A DNA stretch of 64,000 nucleotides, from assembly GCF_017833415.1 (NCBI RefSeq), contig NZ_JAFICC010000004.1, forward strand, positions 269,259-333,258, in the 5' to 3' direction. A program made the translations under genes and the position numbers. Positions 42,878 through 51,797 of the stretch are shown in pieces (positions within the stretch are counted from its first letter, which is position 1; each line of letters starts with the position of its first letter). The notes beneath the pieces were generated by a model that was not told the origin of the DNA, ran no database searches, and saw only the letters and a list, made by a program, of their open reading frames with translations. Origin of the DNA: Flavobacterium sp. 1355. GTDB taxonomy: Bacteria > Bacteroidota > Bacteroidia > Flavobacteriales > Flavobacteriaceae.

Positions 42878-42884
42878 AGCAAAA

Positions 42885-42908
42885 AAACCGACAAGTGATT
42901 GTCGGTTT
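42885..42908 (-). terminator. Terminator of the M61 peptidase gene
   Basis: AAACCGACAA, loop GTGA, TTGTCGGTTT with T-rich flanks. Confidence 0.85.
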
Positions 42909-42930
42909 TTTTGTTGTTAATCAAAAGAAA

Positions 42931-44790
42931 TTACCCTTTCAACCATGCAGTTTTAAGTTTCTCTTTTGAAGCATCTGTAGCTTTAAAAGTTTCTGTTTCT
43001 TCATATGGTAATTTCACAGTTCCTTTGATGGTTTGTTCAGTACCGGAACGTTTTATTTTAACTGTAATTGGATCGTTCTCTTTCCAGTTTTCGCTTTCTC
43101 CAATTAAGTCATAAATATTGTCTAAGTTATATGCTTTGTCATTAATGGAAATAATTGCATCCCCGGCTTTAAGATTTAAGTTAGTAAAGAATACGTTTAA
43201 ATCCATATCAGGTCTAACACTTATAACTTTTGTTGCTTTATCGATTCCAATGTAAGGAGTTTGTCCTTTAATGAAAATTGATCCCGGTTTTTTCTCAGAA
43301 GATTTTGTTACACCAACTTTGGCTAAATAGAAATCGTAAGGAATTGGAGTAGTTCCGGCAACATATTTGTTTAAAAACTCACCAACTTCAGGATAAGTCA
43401 ATTCAGTAATTTTTGCAAAAAGTTCGCTATCATTAAATGGTTTTTCAACACCATATTCATTGGATAATTTATGCATTAAATCAAGAATTCCTCTTTCTCC
43501 ATTGCTTTTTTCTCTAATAATAATGTCAATACACATTCCGATTAAAGCTCCTTTTTGATATACGTTTAAGTACTGGTCTTTATACGGCTGCTCTAATACA
43601 TTTTTACTCATTACAGTAAACGACATAGTATCGTTTAAACCTTTTGCCTGTTCGATTTTATCAGCTATACGAGTGTAAAATTCAGCTTCGTCAATTAATC
43701 CCTGATTAATTTGGAAAAGGTTTGCAAAATATTCAGTTACACCTTCATACATCCATAAATGCTCAGACATTTTTGGTGCATTGTAATCAAAATACTGAAT
43801 TTCTTTTGAGTGAATAGTCAAAGGAGTTACAATGTGAAAAAACTCGTGAGAAACCACATCTTTCATTGATTCAACCAATTTTTCTTTTGGCATAGATTCA
43901 GGTAAAACAACTGTTGTAGCTGTTGGATGCTCTAAAGCTCCAAAACCATGCGCATCATCTTTTGCCATGCTTGATAAATACAATAAAACAGTATATTTTT
44001 TAGTCGCATTTACTTTTCCTAAAAAGTTCTTTTGCGCTGTCATCATTGTTTTCATTTCCGGTGTAATACTTTCTGCAGTAAATTTTCCGTTAGGAGAATA
44101 CACGGCAATCAAAATATCCATTCCGTTTACGTTAAAGGTTGTATAATCCGGTTTAGAATACATAATAGGATTTTCAACCAGAACAGCATATCGTGGTGTT
44201 GAGAAAACATCGCTTGTTTTGCTGGCATCTTCGTCTGTCATTGAAGTAGCCCCCCAAAGTGTTTCTGGATGTGTAATGGTAACTTTGTATGGAGCATCTA
44301 GTTTATCCTGAAAATAACCTACAAAACCATGAGTGTTTACCATGAAATTAACTCCTGCATTGATGTTTGTACCTGCTGGTGAAAAAACATCATCATTTCC
44401 AAAACCAGTTCCTTTTTCTGTATCAAATGTATCGCCAACTAAATAAGTTACTTTTTGTAATGTTTTAGCATTAGAAATCGACCATGAATTATCGTCAATT
44501 CTTTTTACTGTCAATGCATTTCCTTTAGCATCATACGCCTTAAAATCATCAGAGTATTTACCGTAATTATCTGTAGAATATGTTCCAGGTACAGTTTTAG
44601 GAATACTGTAAATGACTTCGTCTGTTTTGATAGCCGGAGGAGTTACCGTTACCAGAACTTTATCGTCTTTTACATCAACAAGATTAATATTAACGTCTAC
44701 TGTCTTGTTTTTTGCAGCTCCGGAAGTAGTCCCGGTTTTACAGCTCCAGAATGTTACAGCAAGTGCTAAAGTGTAAATTATTTTTTTCAT
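42931..44790 (-). CDS. M61 family metallopeptidase (glycyl aminopeptidase-like) with PDZ domain
   Basis: 619 residues with a lipoprotein signal (ALAVTFWSC, Cys about 16). Zinc site: VVSHEFFHIVTPLTIHSKEI (HExxH about 316) and the downstream EGVTEYFANLF Glu. An N-terminal immunoglobulin-like domain (residues 30-180) and a C-terminal PDZ-like segment (INDKAYNLDNIYDLIGES) complete the M61 layout. It trims peptides at the cell envelope. It stands alone with its own terminator. Confidence 0.93.
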   Translation of the reverse strand: MKKIIYTLALAVTFWSCKTGTTSGAAKNKTVDVNINLVDVKDDKVLVTVTPPAIKTDEVIYSIPKTVPGTYSTDNYGKYSDDFKAYDAKGNALTVKRIDDNSWSISNAKTLQKVTYLVGDTFDTEKGTGFGNDDVFSPAGTNINAGVNFMVNTHGFVGYFQDKLDAPYKVTITHPETLWGATSMTDEDASKTSDVFSTPRYAVLVENPIMYSKPDYTTFNVNGMDILIAVYSPNGKFTAESITPEMKTMMTAQKNFLGKVNATKKYTVLLYLSSMAKDDAHGFGALEHPTATTVVLPESMPKEKLVESMKDVVSHEFFHIVTPLTIHSKEIQYFDYNAPKMSEHLWMYEGVTEYFANLFQINQGLIDEAEFYTRIADKIEQAKGLNDTMSFTVMSKNVLEQPYKDQYLNVYQKGALIGMCIDIIIREKSNGERGILDLMHKLSNEYGVEKPFNDSELFAKITELTYPEVGEFLNKYVAGTTPIPYDFYLAKVGVTKSSEKKPGSIFIKGQTPYIGIDKATKVISVRPDMDLNVFFTNLNLKAGDAIISINDKAYNLDNIYDLIGESENWKENDPITVKIKRSGTEQTIKGTVKLPYEETETFKATDASKEKLKTAWLKG

Positions 44791-44872
44791 TTGTTTATAT
44801 TTAGTTATTCGTATATGACACGTAAAGGATAAAAAAGTTACAGAATTGTTAGAAAACTTATAAAAATAAAAA

Positions 44873-44893
44873 AACTCCTGAATTTCAGGAGCC
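44873..44893 (-). terminator. Terminator of the DUF2805 gene
   Basis: CTCCTGAA and TTCAGGAG around a short loop; the A run on the left is T-rich on the minus strand. Confidence 0.65.
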
Positions 44894-44898
44894 TTATT

Positions 44899-45177
44899 TT
44901 AGTCTAATTTATTTTTTATATAATATTTCCCATCCAAATCTTCATCAAAATCATCAATTTTAACGGGTTTTGGTTTCGGTTTATTTGCAAGAGCTTTCTT
45001 TTTCCACATTTCAAATTTTTCAAGTGGCATTTTCTTCTTCAAAATTTCCAATACTTCTTTTTCTGCCAATCCAAATTCTTTTTTTATAATTTCAAATGGA
45101 TTTCTTTCTTCTAAAGCCAGAGAAACAAGTTTTTCCGTTTGTTCCCAATTCAATTCTTTGCGGTTACTCTTTTTCAT
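44899..45177 (-). CDS. DUF2805 family small protein
   Basis: 92 residues. The N-terminal NWEQTEKLVSLALEERNPFEIIKKEFGLAEKEVLEILKKKM (about 9-50) is the DUF2805 / TIGR03643 core, a short helix-turn-helix-like pair. It is followed by FEMWKKKALANKPKPKPV, and the C-terminus is acidic. The family is found widely in Bacteroidetes and marine bacteria, with no known function; DNA or RNA binding is suggested by the charge and helix layout. It is transcribed alone. Confidence 0.8.
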   Translation of the reverse strand: MKKSNRKELNWEQTEKLVSLALEERNPFEIIKKEFGLAEKEVLEILKKKMPLEKFEMWKKKALANKPKPKPVKIDDFDEDLDGKYYIKNKLD

Positions 45178-45287
45178 CTCGTGAAAATTAATTCAAAATA
45201 GGTGTTAATGATTAATAGATTGATTTTCAATTTATATATCAATATTAATAAAAAAAATAATTAGTTGGTACGTCGTAGATGTTTTTT

Positions 45288-46124
45288 TTAATGATTTTGA
45301 TTGTTTTTTGCAGATCGTGATTTTTGAAACGGAATATTTAGCAAATTCTTCAATTTATTATTTTCTTCTGGCAGCATATGCGTATCTACGCCATAAATTA
45401 ACTCTTCTTTGGGCAGCGATGTAAAAGTGCCAAAAAGACGGTCCCAAACAGAAAAAATATTACCATAATTACTATCTGTATAAGGTAAAACATAATGATG
45501 GTGAACTTTATGCATATTGGGTGAAACTATAAAATAGCTCAAAACGACATCCAGTTTATTCGGAAGAGAAATATTAGCATGATTAAACTGAGACGCAATA
45601 ACAGATAAAGATTGGTAAAGGAAAACCATCCACATAGGGCTTCCTACAAATAAAACTCCAAGAGTTGTAAACGTAAAGCGTATGACGCTTTCACCAGGAT
45701 GATGTCTATTGGCACTTGTTGTGTCTATCCAGGTATCAGTATGATGAATAATATGAAATCGCCATAGAAATTTTACTTTATGTTCTACTAAATGAGCCAG
45801 ATAAGCACCAATTAGATCGAGTAGAAGCAAACCTGTTATTGTATATAACCATATCGGAATCTTTGGCAGCCAATTTAGAATTCCAAATTGATTTTCAGTT
45901 GTCCATGCGGCAGTTTTTATTAAGATAAAAGCCAGAATAAAATTGACAATTATTGTAGTAAGGGTAAAAAAGAAGTTAATTCCCGCATGATTCCATTTTT
46001 TGTACTTCATTTTAAATAATGGAAATGTACTTTCAATCAGCCAAAAGATTGTTATTCCTCCAACAAGAATGAGACTCCGATGAGAAGAAGGTATTGTACT
46101 AAAATATGTAATTATTTCATTCAT
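45288..46124 (-). CDS. Sterol desaturase / fatty acid hydroxylase family protein
   Basis: 278 residues, about four membrane segments. The di-iron histidine clusters are complete: HLVEH (about 121), FHIIHHTD and NRHHPGES (about 132-153), NHANIS, and HKVHHHYVLPYTDSNYGN (about 213). The enzyme is an O2-dependent membrane hydroxylase or desaturase acting on lipids; the substrate is unknown. The start at 46124 is preceded by a CAAATTTA -7 box at 46145-46152. It is a single gene. Confidence 0.9.
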   Translation of the reverse strand: MNEIITYFSTIPSSHRSLILVGGITIFWLIESTFPLFKMKYKKWNHAGINFFFTLTTIIVNFILAFILIKTAAWTTENQFGILNWLPKIPIWLYTITGLLLLDLIGAYLAHLVEHKVKFLWRFHIIHHTDTWIDTTSANRHHPGESVIRFTFTTLGVLFVGSPMWMVFLYQSLSVIASQFNHANISLPNKLDVVLSYFIVSPNMHKVHHHYVLPYTDSNYGNIFSVWDRLFGTFTSLPKEELIYGVDTHMLPEENNKLKNLLNIPFQKSRSAKNNQNH

Positions 46125-46241
46125 GATTCAATAATGTATTATATCAAATTTAAATAATTTAATGAATCTAATAAAAATAGAATGTTAAATGTGTAATTAT
46201 TTAACAATAAGTATGTAGGCTCAATATCTTAAAAAATAAAA

Positions 46242-46277
46242 AAGAGAAAAGCAAAATTCTAATTTCACTTTTCTCTT
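46242..46277 (-). terminator. Terminator of the GlsB-like gene
   Basis: AAGAGAAAAG and CTTTTCTCTT form a 10-bp stem with a 16-base loop. Confidence 0.65.
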
Positions 46278-46303
46278 ATATGATTTATTATGTTATCCAG
46301 GGT

Positions 46304-46543
46304 TTATCTCCTTATCAGACTGATAATGAATAATAAAATCCATGCACCTCCAGCGGCTATAATAATTTGCCACAGCAGTCCGCCACCGCCGATACCAAAC
46401 TTTGCTGCAAGCCATCCGCCAAAAATTCCGCCAATAATACCAACAACGATATTACCAATAATACCAAATCCTCCGCCTTTCCATAATTGTCCGGCCAGCC
46501 AGCCAGAAATAGCTCCGATAAGTAAAAAATATAAAAAGCCCAT
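46304..46543 (-). CDS. GlsB/YeaQ/YmgE family stress membrane protein
   Basis: 79 residues, three short membrane spans rich in Gly: LLIGAISGWLAGQLWKGGG, IIGNIVVGIIGGIFGGWLA, then LLWQIIIAAGGAWILLFIISLI. The Gly-rich GGxFGGWLA and the RR end are typical. The family is induced by stress, but its role is unknown. It sits 45 bases downstream of the aquaporin gene and may be co-transcribed. Confidence 0.9.
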   Translation of the reverse strand: MGFLYFLLIGAISGWLAGQLWKGGGFGIIGNIVVGIIGGIFGGWLAAKFGIGGGGLLWQIIIAAGGAWILLFIISLIRR

Positions 46544-46588
46544 AGAGATATATGTATTAATGATTATTAATTTTTTTAGAATAATATT

Positions 46589-47296
46589 TTATGCTTCTTC
46601 GTGATTTTGAAGCAAAGTTTTATAAATAAATCCAGCTACAACGGCACCCAGGATAGGAGCAACCCAAAATAGCCAAACTTGTGACAATGGTTCTCCCCCG
46701 GTAAAAACAGCCTGAGATAATGACCTTGCAGGATTTACAGAAGTATTTGTAATAGGAATACTGATTAAGTGAATTAATGTCAGGGCTAAACCAATTGCAA
46801 CTCCACAAAAAGGAGTACTGGCAAATTTATCAGTTGCACCTAAAATTATTAGTAAGAAAAATAATGTCAGTACAAACTCAGCGATCAGGCAAGCGAGCAT
46901 TGAATACCCATCTGGTGAAAATGCGCCAAAACCATTTGTAGCAAAAGCTCCCGCTCTGGTATTGTCAATTACAAACCCGGCTTTTCCGGATGCAATGGTA
47001 AATAAAGTTCCGGCAGCAGCAATTGCTCCAACACATTGAGCAATAATATACGGAAGAAGATCTTTGGCAGGAAACCTTCCGCCAGCCCATAGTCCAAAAG
47101 AAACAGCGGGATTAAAATGCCCTCCAGATATATGCCCAACGGCGTATGCCATTGTGAGAACGGTCAAACCGAATGCTAAAGCAACACCTGCAAACCCAAT
47201 CCCCAGCTGAGGATAAGCGGCTGCAAAAATGGCACTTCCGCAACCTCCAAAAACAAGCCAATAAGTTCCGAAGAACTCAGCAAATAATTTTTTCAT
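46589..47296 (-). CDS. aqpZ: Aquaporin (AqpZ type)
   Basis: 235 residues with six transmembrane helices. Both NPA boxes are present: [11 protein letters not shown] (about 68) and [12 protein letters not shown] (about 190), followed by the Trp-rich end [12 protein letters not shown]. It carries water and perhaps glycerol; the AqpZ assignment rests on length and the Arg after the second NPA. It is the upstream gene of the aqpZ-glsB pair. Confidence 0.92.
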   Translation of the reverse strand: MKKLFAEFFGTYWLVFGGCGSAIFAAAYPQLGIGFAGVALAFGLTVLTMAYAVGHISGGHFNPAVSFGLWAGGRFPAKDLLPYIIAQCVGAIAAAGTLFTIASGKAGFVIDNTRAGAFATNGFGAFSPDGYSMLACLIAEFVLTLFFLLIILGATDKFASTPFCGVAIGLALTLIHLISIPITNTSVNPARSLSQAVFTGGEPLSQVWLFWVAPILGAVVAGFIYKTLLQNHEEA

Positions 47297-47326
47297 GGTA
47301 AAATAGTTTTAATTAATAGTTGATTG

Positions 47327-47683
47327 TTAACGGGTATATTGAAAAGCCCAAAAAACCAATGCAATTTGTAAGGGCAAACGTATTAATAAAATTAGTTTAA
47401 ACAAAGAAAAACCACCTTTTTTCTTACAGAACATATAAACATTAGCAGGGAAAACGGCTATTAATAATGCGATAATTCCCCACGCAGCAAAACGGGTCGC
47501 GACAGGAACAGCTAGGAGTATGCCTAAAATAATTTCGGCTGCACCACTTAGAATATTTAGCAATTTGGGATTAGGAAAAAATGGAGGAATGATTCTGATG
47601 TACATTCCCGGATTTTTAAAATGATTGATTCCGGCAATTATATAAAGAAAAGCCATTAAATATAAATGCCAGGGTAAATTCAT
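47327..47683 (-). CDS. DoxX family membrane protein
   Basis: 118 residues, four transmembrane segments (WHLYLMAFLYIIAGINHF; LNILSGAAEIILGILLAV; WGIIALLIAVFPANVYMF; LIRLPLQIALVFWAF). The DoxX-like pattern AGINHF.....Y..I.P.......L....G..EI..G is present. The family's function is loosely linked to redox or lipid processes. It lies 31 bases before the aquaporin gene, pointing the same way. Confidence 0.8.
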   Translation of the reverse strand: MNLPWHLYLMAFLYIIAGINHFKNPGMYIRIIPPFFPNPKLLNILSGAAEIILGILLAVPVATRFAAWGIIALLIAVFPANVYMFCKKKGGFSLFKLILLIRLPLQIALVFWAFQYTR

Positions 47684-47767
47684 ATATCGTATTGTTTGAC
47701 ACGAAATTATGAAAAATAGTAACAGTTATAACGTTATCGTAGCTTTTTTTTGAAAGATATAAAATTG

Positions 47768-48664
47768 TTAAGCCTTTCGTTTGAAATTGACATTCATAAT
47801 AATGATTGCCAGAATGATTAATACAATGCCAATCCATTGAATAAAGAGAACTTCCTCATTCAATAAAATATAGGCCATCATCACCGAAACCGGAAGCTCC
47901 AGTGCAGAAACAATACTCCCTAATCCAATACCGGTCAAAGGAAATCCTGCATTCATCAGCATAGGCGGTATAATGGTTCCGAATAATGATAAAACAATTC
48001 CCCATTTCATAAAAATGGCAAGATTAAAAGGTGTAACCTGTGTAAAGAATGCAAACGTAAATACAATTATTGCCCCTCCCAAAAGCATATACAGGCTACG
48101 TTGTGCAGATGAAATTTCTGTAGCCACACGATTTGCAGTAAACATTGTTGTTGTAAAAGAAGCTGCTGCCAAAAGGCCCCATGCGATTCCCCGCCAATCT
48201 AGTTTTATATCATTATTGATAATGTTGGTTGCAAGCACCGTTCCTGTCAGAACAATGAATACAGCAATAACTTTTTGTTTTGAAGGTAATTTTTTTTCTA
48301 AAATCATTTCAAGTAAAACTCCCATCCAAACGGTCTGCATTAACAAAACAATTCCAATTGATACAGGAATAAATTTTACAGCCAGGTAATAGAATAAACT
48401 TGTCATTCCTAATGAAGTTCCGGCAGTCATTAAGCTAATAATATTCTTTGGAGTTGCTTTTACAGCAGTATTTTTGTTTTTTATTTTTTGAAAAGAATTA
48501 ATCAATAAAATACCAATAATACCAAGTACAAACTGAGAGGTTGTAACTTCGGCAGTTGTATATCCTTCAGAATAAGCCATTTTTACAAAAGTAGCCAGCA
48601 TTCCGTAAGTTGTAGCTCCTAAAGCAACGAAAAACACTCCTTTTAATACATTATTTTGTGACAT
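47768..48664 (-). CDS. EamA family (DMT) exporter
   Basis: 298 residues, ten transmembrane segments in two EamA repeats. The first is about 8-135 (GVFFVALGATTYGMLATFVK ... GIVLLMQTVWMGVLLEMILE), the second about 145-290 (GIAWGLLAAASFTTTMFTANR ... ALELPVSVMMAYILLNE). The start at 48664 is preferred over an upstream TTG at 48691 because a CAAAGATA -7 box at 48697-48704 leaves too little room. These carriers export amino acids or metabolites; the substrate is unknown. Confidence 0.88.
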   Translation of the reverse strand: MSQNNVLKGVFFVALGATTYGMLATFVKMAYSEGYTTAEVTTSQFVLGIIGILLINSFQKIKNKNTAVKATPKNIISLMTAGTSLGMTSLFYYLAVKFIPVSIGIVLLMQTVWMGVLLEMILEKKLPSKQKVIAVFIVLTGTVLATNIINNDIKLDWRGIAWGLLAAASFTTTMFTANRVATEISSAQRSLYMLLGGAIIVFTFAFFTQVTPFNLAIFMKWGIVLSLFGTIIPPMLMNAGFPLTGIGLGSIVSALELPVSVMMAYILLNEEVLFIQWIGIVLIILAIIIMNVNFKRKA

Positions 48665-48696
48665 TTTATTGTATGGGTTTTGAAAATTCAAGCCGG

Positions 48697-48704
48697 CAAA
48701 GATA
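48697..48704 (-). promoter_or_regulatory. -7 box for the EamA exporter
   Basis: CAAAGATA (minus-strand TATCTTTG), 33 bases before ATG 48664. Confidence 0.5.
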
Positions 48705-48815
48705 ACGTATTTTGTTCGGAATTAAATGTAAAAAGTATGTAAAGCTTGTAGTTGTTGTAATTTCAGGGGTTATTTTGAAATGTAAATTGCATATTTAATA
48801 AAACGAGAAATAAAG

Positions 48816-48849
48816 AAAGCCATTAAAAAATTAATTTTAATGGCTTTCT
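48816..48849 (-). terminator. Operon terminator after the PPIase genes
   Basis: AAAGCCATTAAAA and TTTTAATGGCTTT form a 13-bp stem with T-rich flanks. Confidence 0.85.
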
Positions 48850-48877
48850 TTTATACTGAAAAAAAAATCTTAAATAA

Positions 48878-50005
48878 TTATTTAACAGGTTGGTTATTAT
48901 ACGTTTCAATTTCAAAAATCAAAGTTGCATTTGGCGGAATAACTCCTCCGGCACCTTTTTCTCCATAAGCTAGATTTGCAGGAAGAAAGAAAATTGCCTT
49001 ATCACCATCAGTCATCATGTTCAGTGCTTCAATAAATCCGGGAATCATTCCGTCTTTTTTACCGGCTACAAATGGAAATGCCTGATATCCTTTTTGAGCA
49101 TCTCTGTTGGCATCGTATTTACCGTAAGCTTTTGCTACTTCAGCCATACTGCTGTCAAAAAGATTTCCGTCCTCAAAATAACCTGCATAATGAAAGAAGA
49201 AAGTAGTTCCTTCAGCTGGTTTTACACCAGATCCTTTTTGTGTGATTTTATATTTTAAACCAGAAGCTGTTGTTGTTGCTTCAGCTTTGGTACTGGCAAA
49301 ATAAGCCGCTTTTGCAGTAATTACTTTTTGGCTTTCAGCTTTTTTGGCTTCTTCCTTTTTTGCTTCATCGGCAATAACTTTTACGGCATCAAATTTTTTG
49401 GCAGCAGCACCTTTGCGTGTAATCGTGATTTTCGTCATAATATCATCCTGAACAATTTTGTTTACATTGTCCATTCCAGAAACCACATGGCCAAAAATAG
49501 TGTGTTTGCCATTTAACCATGGAGTATCCTTATGCGTGATAAAAAACTGGCTTCCGTTTGTAGCTGGTCCCGAATTAGCCATTGCTAAAACACCGCCTTT
49601 TTCAAACTTTAACTCAGGTACAAATTCATCTTTAAAAGAATATCCCGGGCCGCCTGTACCATTTCCGTCAGGATCACCACCCTGAATCATAAAATCATTT
49701 ATAACTCTGTGAAATTTTAATCCGTCATAAAAAGGTTTGCCTTTTAGTCTTTCCACTTTTACATTTGGATTTTTACCTTCTGCCAAAGCGATAAAATTTG
49801 CCACTGTTAAGGGTGCTTTTACATACTCTAAGGACAGAACGATATCGCCTTTGGTTGTAGAAATTGTTGCAAAAATCCCTTCAGCAGGATTTTTAGCAGC
49901 TACGGTTTTTGTTGCAGCCGGTTTTTTTGCAGCCGTTTTTTTTGTCGTTTGTGCCTGAATATTTGCTATTGCCAGGCAGAATATAAATAGATATTTAAAT
50001 TTCAT
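48878..50005 (-). CDS. Cyclophilin-FKBP fusion peptidyl-prolyl isomerase, copy 1
   Basis: 375 residues: signal peptide (LFIFCLAIANIQA), a Lys/Ala-rich stretch, a cyclophilin domain (about 43-210; KFHRVINDFMIQGGDPDGNG, ANSGPATNGSQFFITH), a charged linker, and an FKBP domain (about 255-375; FHYAGYFEDGNLFDSS, PANLAYGEKGAGGVIPPNAT). Bifunctional immunophilins of this type are known in flavobacteria. It probably folds periplasmic or exported proteins. It is the last gene of the nrnA-gldI operon. Confidence 0.93.
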   Translation of the reverse strand: MKFKYLFIFCLAIANIQAQTTKKTAAKKPAATKTVAAKNPAEGIFATISTTKGDIVLSLEYVKAPLTVANFIALAEGKNPNVKVERLKGKPFYDGLKFHRVINDFMIQGGDPDGNGTGGPGYSFKDEFVPELKFEKGGVLAMANSGPATNGSQFFITHKDTPWLNGKHTIFGHVVSGMDNVNKIVQDDIMTKITITRKGAAAKKFDAVKVIADEAKKEEAKKAESQKVITAKAAYFASTKAEATTTASGLKYKITQKGSGVKPAEGTTFFFHYAGYFEDGNLFDSSMAEVAKAYGKYDANRDAQKGYQAFPFVAGKKDGMIPGFIEALNMMTDGDKAIFFLPANLAYGEKGAGGVIPPNATLIFEIETYNNQPVK

Positions 50006-50032
50006 TGTATTTAGAATTTAAGTCTATGTTGA

Positions 50033-51106
50033 TTATTGTGGTTTTTCTAATAGTTGTACTTCGAAGATAATATTTGCATTAGGCGGAATAACTCCTCCGG
50101 CTCCTGTTGCTCCATAAGCTAAATGCGATGGAATAAAAAGTACCGCTTTGTCTCCAAAAGAAAGCTTCTCAATACCTTCAATAAATCCAGGAATCATGCC
50201 ATCTTTACGGCCTGCCTGAAAAGGAATTGGCTGATACGCTTTTGCTTCTGCTCTTGCAGGATCAAATTTTCCAAAGGTTTTGGCAACATCTTCAATACTG
50301 GTATCAAATAAAGTTCCGTCTTCTAGAAAACCTGCATAATGAATGTATAACTGTGTTCCGGCAGCTGGTTTTTTTCCTGCACCTTTTTCTGTTATAACAT
50401 ATTCTAAGCCACTGCTTGTTTTAGTTGCTTTTGCTTTTAATGCAGTATAAGAATCTATTTTTTCTTTTTGAATTCCGGCAAATTTACTTTGCTCTTTTGC
50501 TATATCCGAAAAATAATCGTGAAATACTTTTACAGCGTCAAATTTCTTAGCTGCTTCACCATTTCTGATAATAGTTACAGAAACAATATTATCACCTTGG
50601 ACTACCTTATTCACTACTTCCATTCCCTTATCAACTACATGACCAAAAATAGTATGTTTTCCGTTTAGCCATGGAGTCTCAACGTGTGTGATAAAAAATT
50701 GGCTGCTGTTTGTTCCAGGGCCATTATTTGCCATTGCCAAAACGCCGCCTTTATCAAATTTTAAATCTGAGAATTCGTCTTTAAATTTATAACCAGTATC
50801 TCCGGAACCAGTTCCTAACGGATCTCCGGTCTGGATCATAAAATCTTCAATAACTCTGTGGAATTTCAAACCATCAAAAAATGGTTTTTTTCTAAGGCTT
50901 TCAGTAACAAATTCATTTTTACCTTCAGCCAAAGTGACAAAATTTGCAACCGTTATTGGTGCTTTTTTATAGTCTAATTCAACAATAATGCTTCCTTTAT
51001 TAGTTTCTATCTCGGCGTATAAACCGTCTGGCAGATTACTGTGTTTGTCTTTACAAGAATAAAACGAGGTAACGGCCAATAGTAATATTGCAATACTTTT
51101 TTTCAT
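50033..51106 (-). CDS. Cyclophilin-FKBP fusion lipoprotein, copy 2
   Basis: 357 residues with a lipoprotein signal (ILLLAVTSFYSC, Cys about 18). The domain order is the same as in the next gene: cyclophilin (KFHRVIEDFMIQTGDPLGTG, ANNGPGTNSSQFFITH), linker, FKBP (IHYAGFLEDGTLFDTS, PSHLAYGATGAGGVIPPNAN). It is a clear paralog of the gene 27 bases downstream and differs mainly in anchoring. It comes 16 bases after gldI in the same operon. Confidence 0.93.
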   Translation of the reverse strand: MKKSIAILLLAVTSFYSCKDKHSNLPDGLYAEIETNKGSIIVELDYKKAPITVANFVTLAEGKNEFVTESLRKKPFFDGLKFHRVIEDFMIQTGDPLGTGSGDTGYKFKDEFSDLKFDKGGVLAMANNGPGTNSSQFFITHVETPWLNGKHTIFGHVVDKGMEVVNKVVQGDNIVSVTIIRNGEAAKKFDAVKVFHDYFSDIAKEQSKFAGIQKEKIDSYTALKAKATKTSSGLEYVITEKGAGKKPAAGTQLYIHYAGFLEDGTLFDTSIEDVAKTFGKFDPARAEAKAYQPIPFQAGRKDGMIPGFIEGIEKLSFGDKAVLFIPSHLAYGATGAGGVIPPNANIIFEVQLLEKPQ

Positions 51107-51122
51107 TTTAAAATGTTGTTTT

Positions 51123-51791
51123 TTATGGGTTTAAAGTGTCTTTTTTGATCTGGGCTGCCGGTTTGGAATTTGTGGGCTTAGGTGTTTGTGTACTTGGGGT
51201 ATTCGACTTACTTGGCGTACCTGGCGTAGTCGTTTTAGGAGCTTCTTCCGGAACAAAATTTCTAAGGGTAACAGTACAAATTAAGGGTTCATTTGTTCCT
51301 ATTTTTTTATTGTCTCCATGATAGCCATAAGCAATATGCGACGGAAACAGAAAAGTAACAGTTTCGTTTTTATGCATCAGTTTAATACCATGGCGTAACC
51401 CCATCATGATTTCTTGTTTGTCAACATGATAAGTTTGCGGGCCCAAATCTGCTTCGGCATAAATAACTTTGCCGTCAATATCTTTTACTTCTAAGTTGTA
51501 ATAGGCGATATCACCTCTTTTCGGTCTCAATGTGTCGGTTAGATTTTGCTCTTCGTACGTATACCAATATCCTTTTTGAGAAGCATAATATTTTACTTTC
51601 GGATTGCTTTTGATGATTTTTTTAATAACATCTTCTTCACTGCTGACTAATTTTTTATTTCGGTCAACCGATTTTTTCATAAAAGTACCCGAAGACCTGT
51701 GAATAGGCATCCTTACATCTTCGTGTTGTTTACAGCTTACCAATAAAACAGCAAAGAGCAGGCTATAAATGCTTAGTTTTAAGTAGTTCAT
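51123..51791 (-). CDS. gldI: Gliding motility lipoprotein, FKBP-type isomerase
   Basis: 222 residues with a lipoprotein signal (SIYSLLFAVLLVSC, Cys about 20). The GldI pattern is visible: VRMPIHRSSGTFMKKSVDRN after the signal, and an FKBP domain (about 88-185, DIAYYNLEVKDIDGKVIYAE, FLFPSHIAYGYHGD). It is required for gliding and T9SS function in F. johnsoniae. The Pro/Thr/Ser-rich tail of about 38 residues is longer than needed for the fold. It is co-transcribed with nrnA and two other isomerases. Confidence 0.93.
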   Translation of the reverse strand: MNYLKLSIYSLLFAVLLVSCKQHEDVRMPIHRSSGTFMKKSVDRNKKLVSSEEDVIKKIIKSNPKVKYYASQKGYWYTYEEQNLTDTLRPKRGDIAYYNLEVKDIDGKVIYAEADLGPQTYHVDKQEIMMGLRHGIKLMHKNETVTFLFPSHIAYGYHGDNKKIGTNEPLICTVTLRNFVPEEAPKTTTPGTPSKSNTPSTQTPKPTNSKPAAQIKKDTLNP

Positions 51792-51797
51792 AAGGGG

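Noticed and set aside
48665..48691. Upstream TTG start for the EamA exporter
   Set aside because: A -7 box at 48697-48704 would place the transcript start at or after this codon.
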